NCBI GenBank assembly: GCA_013400115.1
Contig: VXBP01008912.1
Span: 786,271-850,270, forward strand
Direction: 5' to 3'
From: Rhinopomastus cyanomelas
Taxonomy: Eukaryota > Chordata > Aves > Bucerotiformes > Rhinopomastidae
DNA: 64,000 nucleotides
A program made the translations under genes and the position numbers. Shown one piece after another: positions 24,966 through 36,174 of this stretch. Numbering within the stretch: the first letter of the stretch is position 1; the number at the start of each line of letters is the position of its first letter. A model generated the notes under the pieces. The model was not told the origin of the DNA. It worked only from the letters and a program-made list of their open reading frames with translations, and made no database searches.

Positions 24966-27900
24966 GTCTGCAGCTGAAGTTCTTTCCATGGTGCCAGCTC
25001 ATCTCTGCTGAAAATAAAAATACTACAAAAATGCTTAAGCTCATTTGTCCACAAAACCCATGCTTTACCTTTCCTCCTGCTGGCTCACCAGCTCCCTGCT
25101 TGTGGCTTCTTCCTCTCTGTAAGCTGAAGGCCCCGACTGCTGCTGTCACGAGCAGACCTCATTTAAACTCTGTAGCATGAGCACAGACCCTGCCGTAAAC
25201 TGCTGCTGCCTCTTCAGGCTGGCGGCTACAGGGTCATGAAGGTCACTAAGGCCAGACTGGCTACCAGGATCAATTTTCCCTTCACAGAGAAGCAAGCCAC
25301 AAGAAAGCATGTGGTAAGAAACCCAGGGCAGGTGTGCAATCCCTGCAGCCTTGGCATCAGTAACATCTATGGGGTCACAGCAGTCAACCCCCATGCAGAT
25401 GGGGATCCTCGATTGTGGCTGGGATGCTATTGATGCCTTTGAAACAGACAGCAGAGTGTAATGGAAAATTTCTGCTCCAGCATTTCGCTGTTCCTGGTAA
25501 GAGGAATAACGCTTCAATCCTTCTGCAACAGCTCCGAGGCTTACACAGAGGAAATCCTACTTGGATTTCTTTTAAACCAGAATAACCTGCCAAAATATTC
25601 AAGGGAGAGAGCTCATGATAGTGTTATATTCTTTTCTGAAAGCTTAATTTAGACAACTACTAGCAGATCCCTTCATGGACACAGCAAAATCTTAAACTCT
25701 ATTTGACTGTGCTTGCCTAAGGCATTAAGTTCAATCCACCATGTCGCACCTCAGTAACTCGACAGAGACTCGGAAATTCTTACAGTCAGCTTCCCCAAGG
25801 GATTTGTTAAGTTTCACATACATTTAGTTGTGCAGTTGGCCTGTTCAAATTGATAAACTTGTTGCTCAGTGCTTTCTGCTGCAGATTTTGTCACCAGGAA
25901 AAATAAGCGTTGGAGTGGGGGAAGGAAGGCCACTACGTTTCTGTAATAACCCTTTTTACAAAAATAATTACGCGTGCATTACCGTTGCTATCTCTCCTTG
26001 AGAGGCATTTATTTTGCAGAAGAGACAGGCAGATACTCTGGTGATGGGCACATTAAAAACGCCACAGATAGACAAGATGAATGTCATTAACACGCGAAAA
26101 ATGAATAGAGCAGACAGATACAAAATACTATTCAGTTCTATCAAACATAAAGGAATAATTCACCACATTCATATCCTGTGTGTCTGAACAATACACCTAG
26201 AACATGGAGGTTACTAACACAGACTTCAGTTTGGAAAAGCTTTAAACATTCCCGTTTTGTAGTAGGCGAGCAGTACACTGGAGTCTGTGGAATTATTCAC
26301 TACATTAAAGTGTAAAGTTGCTCGAAGGCTGGTATGACCCATGTGTAACTATCAGGTTAGTTTTCCAATTGTCAGAATCACACTACTACAGAGTAAAAGC
26401 CACTCCCCCTCACACAACTGATGCTGACGGGTGTAAAAACCACCAACCTGTGGTATATGCTACAAAGCAAGTGACTTCAACCCAGTATCTGCAACAGCTG
26501 TTGTCAGGGTCAGAAAACAATGAGCAGAACAGACAGGCAGCAGGAAGGGGAGGCTGAAGAAGCCAGAGCAGCCTCCTTTCCCCAAGGGTAATGTTATGGA
26601 CCTACGGCAAGCAGAAATCTTGCTCTGGTGCTGGCAAAGAAAACCAGGCACACTCACAGCATCAAAGAGAGGCAAGATACGATGAGCCTTTTCATCAGTC
26701 TTTAGCACACGCAAATTAAAACTTTCTCTGTATCCTGCAGAGCTCCTCAATTACGTGTCATTACTATTGTGTGAGCCAGAAAGCAGTTAGTCCTCGGTGT
26801 GTAGCACAGATAGCACTTTAGCACACCAGACTCCTCTTGCAGCTATAGAGTCATGTATTTTGATGACAACCCAAAAAGAAGCAATTACTTTCTCCATCTT
26901 TCCTCAGATGCCTTTGTTATCAAATACAAAAAGCCTTATTATCAATCCCTGCACCTAAATTGCACAAGGGTTTCAAGAGATGAATTTACAAAGACTCTGC
27001 ATTGCTATACCAAGGACAGCACCACGTAAACCAGCGTATGCGAGCTCCACAGCTCTGCAGTCATCGGTGATCTGCAGTGCCTGTGACACTCTGACATTTG
27101 TTGGTGTACAGACACGTGCATGAGCTTGTGGCTTGTTAGACGGCTGAAGATTTACAGTTTCAGAACTGGGAATCATGGTCTTCTCTACAGAAACTTAGAA
27201 TGACACCATAGGTGTTTTTTCATAGGTTTTAAATATAAAGTTCATTTCGCAGTGTGAAAACAATTGCTTAAACAGCTAAAATAATGGCAACAGAAATAAA
27301 GATCTCCAAAGTAAAAAAAGACTCAGTCTATCTAAAGAAAAATATAGACATGTGTATTAGAGGTAATTAGGACAAATCCTAAAAGGTCAAGAGCTTAAAA
27401 AAACGTCAATCTACAAAGTAGCTCCAAATAGTTTGATGGTAAATTCTGAAGGAGAGATAACATAAGGAATGGGACATGAAAACTGATATTTATCTGCCAC
27501 AGCGTATGAATTAATCTTATTTTCAGATGAGATATAATACCTGTGCAAACAAACCAAGTACCCACCTCAAAAAACACACAACCAAAACAGAACACAAAAT
27601 ACCCAACCACAGGAAATTCCCAACCCCTAAACACCCCATTGCCAGTTTTGAGCCAGTTCTCTGCTTTTCCAAGTCATGAGGAAGGTGTCCTGGTAATACA
27701 ACCTTCATTCCAACTCCAAGCACTGCACCTGACCTGTGAGGAAACAGAACTTACTCTTCAGCTGACTCAGTGATTAGACCTCACAGGCAGTGAACAGCTA
27801 AAGTTAGGGCAGCTACACTCTCTTCACACTTGAACATAATGACTGTCAGCTTGTGACAGCATCTACACTAAACAGAAAGGGAAATTTCCTCTTGCTGAAG

Positions 27901-28271
27901 TGCAGAGGAACCAAACAGCAGCCCATCTGCAGTAACCACACTACTGCACGTGCCACACCAAAGGTTTCACACCCAGTCTATTGCATGTCGATCTTGCATT
28001 GAGGGAAAATAATAAAAGCATAATCACATCACCTTCCTGCCACCTCCTCACTTGCTGCATTTCTAGATGCAAAGTTGTTTTACCACTGTAAATGATTGAT
28101 AAAAGGAACAAACTTGTGAACATCTTGATGTAACTGCTTACTTATCCTCACTCCACATTAGGGAAGGATTTCCTTTCTTCTGCCTGAAAGCAGCAATGTA
28201 TTGGTAATAGCTTTGCCACCTAATATGAAACTTTTCTGGAAAATATGCATCAAGTGCTATTTGCAAGGAGT
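24966..28271. other. Unique non-coding DNA, first part GC-richer
   Basis: The part from about 25000 to 25460 is richer in GC and has longer minus-strand frames (99 and 123 codons) with Cys- and Ser-rich products I do not recognise. It may be an unidentified old repeat. Beyond it the sequence returns to AT-rich DNA. The stretch 25950-26120 is listed separately. Confidence 0.5.
25950..26120. promoter_or_regulatory. Candidate conserved non-coding element
   Basis: This AT-rich stretch retains several CpG (acgcgtgcattaccgttgc, aaaaacgccac, acacgcgaaaaatg), which is unusual for the surroundings. There is no repeat signature or reading frame. CpG retention in single-copy AT-rich DNA often marks constraint. 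This is inference only. Confidence 0.2.
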
Positions 28272-28343
28272 TTTTTATTTAACATTTGCTTTTCTATGGA
28301 CATAATATTCAGCTTCTCTTTCAAATATTTGGATCGACATATC
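28272..28343 (+). repeat. Source copy of a 72-base local duplication
   Basis: This 72-base segment runs from tttttatttaacatttgc to ttggatcgacatatc. It recurs at 28669-28739 in direct orientation with a single missing base (the c of catttgctttt). Here it sits in ordinary unique sequence, so it is the donor. The other copy interrupts a CR1. Confidence 0.95.
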
Positions 28344-28629
28344 AAGTAATCTGACAGCAACAGTTTAGTTAAACATACAGCACACTTAGGAGATAAAGGG
28401 ATTCTTCCTCAGAAACTGTAGCTGATTTACAAAATCCATGTCACCAGGAGCTTCTATTAAGGTGGATATGAGCCACCTTTCTGCAGGCAGAAAGGACCCT
28501 TCCACCAATATTCACACAACAATAGAACAAGTATGGTAAACATAGTTCCCCACTTAGAAGATAAACTGCAGGAGCTTCATCTCAAGAACAACCCAGCACC
28601 TAGTTAATCTACTCAAGCAAAGTATCTGG

Positions 28630-28858
28630 AATCACAGAATGTTCGGGACTGGAAGAGACCTCAAAAGATTTTTATTTAACATTTGTTTTCTATGGACATA
28701 ATATTCAGCTTCTCTTTCAAATATTTGGATCGACATATCCCCCAGCCACAGCAGGATCACCTAGATCAAGATGCATAGGAACATGTCCAGCCAGTTTTAA
28801 GTGTCTCCAGAGAAGGAGACTCCACAACCTCCCTGGGCAGCCCCTTCCAGTGCTCCAT
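28630..28858 (-). mobile_element. CR1 retrotransposon disrupted by a local duplication
   Basis: This is a minus-strand CR1 of the ttaggga subfamily. The tail (aatcacagaatgttcggg, ggaagagacctcaaaaga) is at 28630-28668 and the body resumes at 28740 (ccccagccacagcaggatc, ctccagagaaggagactcc, cctccctgggcagcc). The 71 bases between are not CR1 but a copy of 28272-28343. They replace about 14 bases that the intact copies have, as at 19378. The CR1 is 5'-truncated near 28858. Confidence 0.95.
28669..28739 (+). repeat. Inserted copy of 28272-28343 inside a CR1
   Basis: This 71-base direct copy lies 397 bases from its donor. It differs from the donor by one deleted base. The right junction shares 'atc' between the end of the copy and the CR1 consensus (ccaatcccc), and the left junction shares a t. 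Short shared bases and loss of recipient sequence fit template switching or microhomology-mediated repair better than transposition. Confidence 0.93.
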
Positions 28859-29447
28859 TTTTTATTTCAAGCCAGCTCTAGTTTACTGTAGTGCCCTAGC
28901 AAGAAGCAGTCAATCCTCCTGTCTGAGACAACAGTCTGTTCACTTTCTTTAGCTATGGTCAGTCCTTCTACAACTCTTATCTCTGCAAATCTTATCACTA
29001 GTCATAACACTTACTTTTAAGAAGCCTTTATTTTTTAGTAATTGTACTTTCCAGGCTGCAAAGGGCTTCTCAGACTGCACTTTGGAGTGTTTATCTGCAA
29101 AGCCAGTGCCAGTCCTTGAATGCTATTTTCTTGAGGTTTTTGATGTGGTCAGGGGCTTCTTGAACAAGGGAACCTCAGGGGAGGAAAGAGGGACCTGATA
29201 AAAGTCAGAATCTCTCACAGGTGGAACAGAGAAGGGACACAGCCGAGCAGGAACCATAGGAGATTTAAACACTGCAAAACCTGAAGTCATGCTCAGACCG
29301 CACAAACCTCCATGCGGGAAGGGGAAAAAAAAAATCAAATTATGTCAACCCAGCAGCAGAGGAAGACCAGGGTTACAGTCACCACAGCATATGGATGTGG
29401 GCAGCCAAACAGAGGTCCCCCAGCAAGAGAAGGCTATGTAGGTGACA
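28859..29447. other. Non-coding DNA, possibly eroded CR1 on the right
   Basis: I see no gene. The part from about 29340 to 29447 may belong to the CR1 ORF1 remnant that begins clearly at 29448, but its reading frame has a stop just upstream, so I do not extend the call. Confidence 0.4.
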
Positions 29448-29640
29448 GGCTGCAGTGAATGCCACAGCCTCTCACTCATCCCAGGCTGTGAACGGTGTGA
29501 GCAGGTAGATTATCTGCTTAACCTAGCAGCACAGCTGCAAGATGAGGTTGAAAGGGTACAAGCAGAAGCAGAAAGACTAAGGAGCCTTAAGGAGGCTTAA
29601 TTAGAGATAGACTGGTGGAGCCAGGTTCTGCAGTCTGGAC
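29448..29640 (+). pseudogene. CR1 ORF1 C-terminal remnant
   Basis: The plus-strand frame reads GCSEC..., then PGCERCEQVDYLL, then a heptad-like stretch AAQLQDEVERV...ERLRSLKEA, a TAA stop at 29598-29600, and in the same frame LEIDWW. The paired Cys-x2-Cys motifs followed by a short coiled coil and EIDWW are characteristic of the end of ORF1 of avian CR1, the nucleic-acid-binding protein encoded before the reverse transcriptase. The copy has lost the ORF1 start and has an in-frame stop before EIDWW, so it cannot make a working protein. The sequence passes straight into a CR1 3' end by about 29690. Confidence 0.8.
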
Positions 29641-29821
29641 AGTGGCCAAATAACAGCCAGAATCAAGGGGCCCCTATATCCTCCACCTCTCAGATAGAAG
29701 ACATTTAAAACATGCCTGGATATGTTCCTGGCATGGTCTAGGTGGTCCTGCTGTGGCAGGGGGATTGGACTAAATGGTCTTTCAAGATCCCTTCCAATGT
29801 CTAATGTTCTGTGATTCTGTG
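29641..29821 (+). mobile_element. CR1 3' end joined to the ORF1 remnant
   Basis: From about 29690 the sequence is a plus-strand CR1 3' end: 'acatgcctggatatgttcctgg', 'ggtctaggtggtcctgctg', 'gcagggggattggactaaatg', then cccttccaatgtctaatg and the tail ttctgtgattctgtg at 29807-29821. In a full-length CR1 about 3 kb of ORF2 separates ORF1 from this region. Here only about 50 bases do, so ORF2 is missing. Together with 29448-29640 this is an internally deleted CR1, or two copies side by side. Confidence 0.9.
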
Positions 29822-32459
29822 CAACTGGGATACTGCACTGCAAAAAATCCTTCTGTTAAGAAACAATTATTATTGAGTAGCACAAACTGCTTTTCTTTCA
29901 AACAGGTATTATTGGCATCTTCAGTATTACTCAACTTCTAAAGGCAGAAATACACTTTTCTCAATAATTGCAAGCACCAGGAGACAAAACAGACAGTGAA
30001 TTCTCAACCCCTCCTATTTCATTCTCTGCTCTTTACGCCAGACATCTACCATCACAGTCAAAATCCTATTTGTGCTGTACTCTGTAGCAGAGGACTTCTG
30101 AAGAATGAATTGCAGTGTAATAAGGTAAACAACACAAGAGCATTTTATGGCAGTCTGTATGGTCAAAGCATTACTCAAATAATGTTCGCAGGAAGAGAGC
30201 AAAATTCCACCAAAGCAGCAGCTGACAATGCAAAGTGACTTACCTAAGGTCATTTGAACAAGTCATAGCAGACTGAAGAGCAGAAGCCAGAACACCAGAC
30301 ACCCTAACCCTGAATGAATTTTTTAGACCAACCTTCTCTCTAAAAAAATCCCCTCATAGCTCACAGTCAGGTCTGGAAGCCAGCAACCTGTAGACAAAAC
30401 TACTAGTAGGAGCCAACTGCTTTGTAACACACGCTGTATATACAACAAGTTAACAGCTGATCCTAGTTGCACCACATATCCAACCTAGAGCTTGTAGGCT
30501 CTTGTCTTCTCTACTGCTTGTTGCACAAGAAAAATAGGGCCAGGCACAGCCACTTCCCTGGTGATATCTGATGTACTTTCTGACCCCTGCAGCTGTTTCC
30601 AGTCTGACTGAAATTAGACCAGACAGCAAATTCTTCAGTGAAGTACAGGGTTACTGAACCAGCAGAGAAGCAAGAGAGCAAAAGGAAACTACAGACATTT
30701 TTATGCACTGGCTCCATCCTCTCTGTGTGATTGAGCTATAACCCATAAATTATGTTTACAGTTAAGCCATGAATGGATGCTGACCTCCTCCTGTACTTAA
30801 GTTTTTGTCCACCTGTAAAATGGGAATAATAGTAGCGGACTATCTCCATCAGGAAAATAAAAAGGGGTTTAATTTATGACCATTATTAACATCACACTAC
30901 AGTTCAGGTAGCACAGCAACACATACAAGAAAATATCTATACACATAAATCTACACAGCAGAAAGTGTGCTGAAATCTTCAGGCCTTCCTCCCACATATT
31001 TTAAGATGAACTAAGAAAATACAGATATGAAATACCAGAATAAAACTAGGTGTCATGCAGGAGTTAGAGAATTTTCTTCCCTTTTTTTTAAGTGTGCAGA
31101 GCAGGTGCAGCAAGTATCATTTCCCTCCTGCTGCTTGGCCCACCTGCTGTCTGCCTGATGGTGCTATCCTCACTACTTTCGTATTTATTTCCAAAACTCA
31201 ACGTTAAACAATTTAACTTTTTTTCTTCCTTTTGTCACCTCCAGTATATTGTAGGTATCTCCCCAACTAACTCTGTGACTGCATTGTACACAGCTTCATT
31301 ACTCATACAGATAACAGTAAAAAGAAAACAGCAGAAACTTCCTCTATCCAAAATAATTCCATGTTGCACAGATGTGACTTGCTGCAGAGTCTATACAGAG
31401 GACAGAACGTCCCCATCCTCTGGTCTGCGACTTGTGCCTTGTGATGCTTCTCATGATGGGTGGTGTCTCCTTTGGTGTGAGACACTGCATGGATTCATTG
31501 AATAGGAGCTCAGCACTGAAGGGCTGACAACCACAGCAATCCAAAACTCAGGAGATGCATAATGTAAAAAAAGTCATACATTTCAAGGCATAACTCTTGG
31601 TACTGAGCCTATAAGGTTTTTCAGAGTCTCATTAAAGAAGGGCTAAAGGAAGCACACAAGCACAGGATGCCAGGGGATTTCAAGCAAAACATCGTCTCAT
31701 TAACTCATAATTAGCTGAGAGTTGGCAATATTGTCGCAACCCTTATACCATGCAGCTCTTTCTCTCCTATTCCTTTCTTCTGCCACTAACTTTATAAAAA
31801 CACGCATGCTTTTCCCACACATGCCATCTATAGAATGGGCAAACCTACACAGAAGCTTGCATTTTTCAAATGAGTCTTGTCAGTTCTTGATTCCCTTCAG
31901 TGCTGCAGCTCTCCAGCTCACCTGGGCTCCTGGGTCTGAGGGTGAGAAAGGTCCACAGCAGCATCCTGCTGTCAGGAAGGGATGCAAGCACCTCCCTGCA
32001 GCCACTCTGACAGCCTTGCTTACTCTCCTCTGAGCTAATGCTGCTGGCTTTGGGGATGAGTTCATGATTTCCTGCTTAGTTTATGGACTCAAGTGGTTTC
32101 ATTTTAACAAACAGAAAACTAAACTTAAGGGGACTCATATAAGCACCACTAAAACCTAGATGACACCCGCAGCATATGGCCAGTACCCATGCAGCGCAGC
32201 GCTGATGATGGGCACTGGCAGCTCTCCCAGCATCTAGGCTTCCCCACCTCCAGTGAAGGATATGGCTGACAACTGAAATTCCTGCCACCAACACTCCCCA
32301 AGCCAGAGTCTGGACCTCTGTTCTGCCCTACAAGTTGATGGAGATTTTTCACAGCGATGAACCAATGGTTTGATATGAAAGAATTTCCTATCTGATCAGG
32401 TAAACTGAAGGTCTCCCTCACCCTTGTGAACTGGAGAGCACCTTAAGCCTCCTTTTCTC

Positions 32460-33280
32460 TGCGACAAGGAAAGATTCATTGATCTGTCATGAATAATTAT
32501 TCACTAACACCACAAGCAGTAATTAAATTAACATTTTCATCATTCTGGACAACGAGGCTCCCACATTTATAACTGATACAATTCAATTATTAATTGCAAA
32601 CAATTACTCCTATCAGTGCTGTTTATTACAAGCCCTTTCTTTAGGCCATATTTGCTTAAACTTGACCTTTTTCTCTCGCTATTTTTAACACTCCTCCAAT
32701 TTTTTCTGCGACTATCCCAAGTGCCATTGAAAAGTGAAGTATGGCAGAGAACAATGCCAGGGCCAGTGTCCAAGCAATAATGTATTTGTGAGTGCTCAAG
32801 AAAAATAAACACTTCTAAGCGCGTGAGACGCGAAAATAATTAGCTTTTGTTCTTAATGCTATATGAAAAGTGAAGGCAGACAAAATAAAAAGTAACAATT
32901 GACAAAGAAAAAACCCTCCAAGAAGTTCTACAAAAAGAGTAAATATGTTTCCTGCAGCTTTTTCCTATCTATGGCAATGCCTTAACTCTCTGGCACATCC
33001 ATGTGATTTCATGTCCCAACTCCAGAAGTTTCACTCTTCACCTGTGGCTGCACGGCGAGCCAGCAGCTCTCTTTACTTCACTGTGCTCTTACGCACAGCG
33101 CAATTTTATCATTTGAGCGGAAACATTTCTCCAAAGTCCAATAAATCAAGGTTTCTGAAAGATAAAAGTTTGCAAAAACATGATCTGCTCCCGTTTCTCC
33201 CGTCACTGGCCTTCTGTTCAGCACTCATTTCAAATGTAATGTTATTTCAGACAAGCAATACTTGTAAGCATGCTGAATAG
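32460..33280. promoter_or_regulatory. Candidate conserved non-coding element
   Basis: The block contains many TAAT/ATTA cores ('gaataattattcac', 'caattattaattgc') near 32500-32610. It also has a dense CpG cluster gcgcgtgagacgcg at 32819-32832 in AT-rich DNA. Several more CpG lie at about 33040-33200. It contains no repeat signature. The cluster is a near-palindrome of two CGCG cores separated by five bases. The texture suggests a constrained regulatory element, by inference only. Confidence 0.28.
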
Positions 33281-33472
33281 TGTGGAACATTCCTCTCTTC
33301 TGATGTCATGCAGAAAGCATTTTTCTCAGAAGACATCTTTTGTAGTTGTAACCAAAAGGCAAAAGAAACTGGAGATCTCAAAGTGGGGGTAGGGGGAGAA
33401 GTGGCTTAAACTCCTCAATCCTGTCACTTCTAAAACTGTGTCAAAACCACACGTATTTTTGGGGGTGATCTC

Positions 33473-33715
33473 TTAAAATGCTCCCTTGTAAGCAAGTTCT
33501 TTTTTGCCATTTCCAAGGGATTCCACTTCTGGGCTTCTTTTTACAGGTTTTGATGAAAAATTCCTTGCGTCATTGTACTGTATCACGGGGAAGTTCGCTA
33601 TAGTTTCATGAAAGACGTTTTCATTTCTGACTGGCATCTTCTCAATAGCAGGGGGCCCAGGCACACCGCTCTCTTCCAGGCAAACCTTTCTGCTCTTAAA
33701 CAGTGCAGCATTCAT
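33473..33715 (-). other. Weak coding candidate, 80 codons
   Basis: A minus-strand frame encodes an 80-residue product without repeat composition, including VPGPPAIEKMPVRNENVF and KPVKRSPEVESLGNGKKEL. It is polar and charged, like a disordered segment of a real protein. A stop lies two codons upstream of the Met. A gaa/gtaagt donor-like sequence sits just upstream and a weak ag acceptor (gtttaagagcag) lies inside the first codons, so an internal or terminal exon is conceivable. I do not recognise the protein, and chance is at least as likely. Confidence 0.15.
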
Positions 33716-36095
33716 AACTTACTTCAGCACCGCGGGGCAGCCGCACAGAAACGCTTCTCCAGCTTAATAGGTTACATCACAGACAAGTCCACTCTTGGGC
33801 CAAGGTGCAGAGCATAAATGCACCCACTGCTGCACCTTGCGAGAACAAAATCTTACCTACCCAAAGAACTGAGTGACCACACTACAGCCTGGTCTGGGCT
33901 AGAACGCTGGTCTATTAGCTAATGGCTTGCAGTTTGCTGTGGTTGCTGCGTAACATTCCTGTGTCTAATTGTGAGTAAAGAGAAAAATCAACTACAGAAG
34001 AAAGGAAACATGAAAAGTTCTCAGCAGAAAAAATACAGGCACTGGCAATGACTTTCATCTCTGCAAATCCGCTGACCTCTCACTGTGTGAAACTACACAG
34101 AGTGCGAGTCTGTCTTTACTCTCTAGGCTATCCCACAGGTGTGGATATAAAGAGAAAGCAAAATAAAGGGAAAATGGCTTGAAAGTACCATCAGCACAGT
34201 TCAGGAACAAGAACACTTCTCATGAGAAGCAAAGCTTGAGAGTTATCCCAAGATAGTTGTTGAAGCTATAATTATAACTTTTCTATCACAATATGCTGTG
34301 CCACTAGAGCATTCCACCAAGCTCCAGTATTTTTCTAAAAGAAATTACATCGTTACACAGAAATAATTCTGAAAATGTTGGACTTTTTTTCCAGTACTGG
34401 AAACACATTTTACATCATTCCACCCATTAAAAAATAGAATAAACATCTCTAAATTGAACTTTTTTTGTTCCAAGAGTATTAAATATTTCCAGTTGAGCCC
34501 TGAAGAGCTTCAAGACACTGAACTTTAGAACTGTGCCATCCTTCTGTACAGAAGAGCTATAATTAGCCAAAGGCTTGTTCTTGCCATTTTGGGTGTCAGA
34601 AAATTTTAACTCCGGGAGAGACTAAAATGAGGATTGCTGTATCTGGAGGAGAAAAAGAAAGCACTTGCAAGTGCTTTTACAAATGCTGTTTGTTGTAAAG
34701 ATGGTTTTGTACCCAGCCTTAAGGAAAAGATCACCAGATCAGGGAACGTGTCAAATGCTATCAGGATAGAAATACACGTACTGCACAGGCACAGATACAC
34801 GTAAAGAGCTTTTCTCAACAGGGACGTTCCAGTGCCTGTTGCAATTGCGGTAACACCACGTCACCGACATAAACCTCTGATCTGTAAATATAGACACAAA
34901 GACTTTGAAGATGGACATGTTACTGTACATCATTATTGGATGGAGATGTTGGTGATTTGTGGATAAATGTGTATGATAAATAATACACAGACCAGGAGGC
35001 TGTCACATCACCAGGTGCCATACACACAGGCACATCTTATCCCTGCAGTCCTTCTGTTTGCTATGCTGGCTGCAACATACTCTGACAAAACCATCCCATG
35101 TTTCCAGCAGAAACTGCTACGTTTGCTTGAGAGGAGATTCAGGTTCTGTTGTTTTTGTTTAGTTTTCCCTTGGTTTTGCTTTTTGATTATTTGGTTACCT
35201 AGATTCGACACACTGGAGTCAACATTAAAAATCCTGCAGGTTAAACAAATGTTTCCTCTGAAGAAACCACAGCAACAACAATAGACAGAAACAGTGATGA
35301 GAACTGGGAGGCCAAAGAGGCAAAGTTAATCTCTATTCTTCCCACAGAAATAAACTGAGCAGAAGCTTGGTTTCTAGTATCTTTTCTCTAGAAATACCTC
35401 TGGAGCATGCTATGCCAGAAGGTAGGACATGGGGCACCTTTGGCTTTTGTGTGATATGGACCTGGGATCCAAGTCCTGTGCTGTGAAAGAAAGGCAATCA
35501 GTTCCCAACAGATCTGTAACATTATACTGAGGTGTGTATATTACTTTAATCCACTTCTTTCTCCAAATGTGCTAATGACAGGAGGAGATGCAACTGTCAC
35601 CATCACTTAAAGGGAGAAAATACTAACAGATGTATTTAAACATGCTATCATCTTACTACAGTCAGAGGAATCATGATTGCTTCCATAGGAAAACATGTTT
35701 TTCTACTTTGCTTTCTTTCAGGGTCAGCACAGCTATGGGAGAGCACACTGGATTCTGTTCTGGCTTGTGCATCAGCAGAACTGGTAGCCAAGTTCCAGCA
35801 GTGGATCTCTTGTTGTTGGCAATCAAGCCAGAAGGAACATAGCCAGGTGGCATTGGCAGTCAAGAGAAGCACCTTTTCACTTACTCCCTTTGACTCTACA
35901 AAACAAATCAAGTTATCCCAGGGAAGTCAATCAGTTCATTATGACAACAGATTTTCAAAGTCTTTGCTTTAAGGAGGCCCCAGCAGCGCACAATGAACAG
36001 TGCCAGCCTGTTGTCCACCACGAGGACTGTACCACATGCACCAAAGAGTGCTAGAGTAGAAATGGAGAAAAAAAGGGACTGCTTTTGAAGGAAAT

Positions 36096-36174
36096 GATCA
36101 TAGGATCATAGGATGTTAGGGGTTGGAAGGGACCCAAGAGATCATCGAGTCCAACCCCCCTGCCGGAGCAGGAC
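36096..36174 (-). mobile_element. CR1 retrotransposon, very short 3' end
   Basis: This minus-strand CR1 has the tail repeated as atcataggatcatagg, then atgttaggggttggaaggga, 'gatcatcgagtccaac' and 'cccctgccggagcagga'. These variants (cgagtcc, gccggagcagg, cataggat tail) define a different subfamily from the ttaggga/cacagaa copies. Only about 80 bases remain. Confidence 0.93.

Larger units (their letters stand above)
29822..36095. other. Unique non-coding DNA
   Basis: I recognise no gene. The stretch 32460-33280 is listed as a candidate regulatory element and 33473-33715 as a weak coding candidate. A 137-codon plus-strand frame (31092-31505) overlaps two minus-strand frames and has no recognisable domain, so I consider it chance. 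Confidence 0.5.

Noticed and set aside
25000..25520. GC-richer patch as an exon cluster
   Set aside because: The longer minus-strand frames (99 and 123 codons) show no recognisable protein. The patch may be an old repeat, but I cannot support any specific call.
29601..29843. 80-codon minus-strand frame
   Set aside because: It is an antisense shadow of the CR1 3' end at 29641-29821.
31092..31505. 137-codon plus-strand frame as a gene
   Set aside because: The hydrophobic start looks like a signal sequence, but the rest shows no domain, and two minus-strand frames overlap it.
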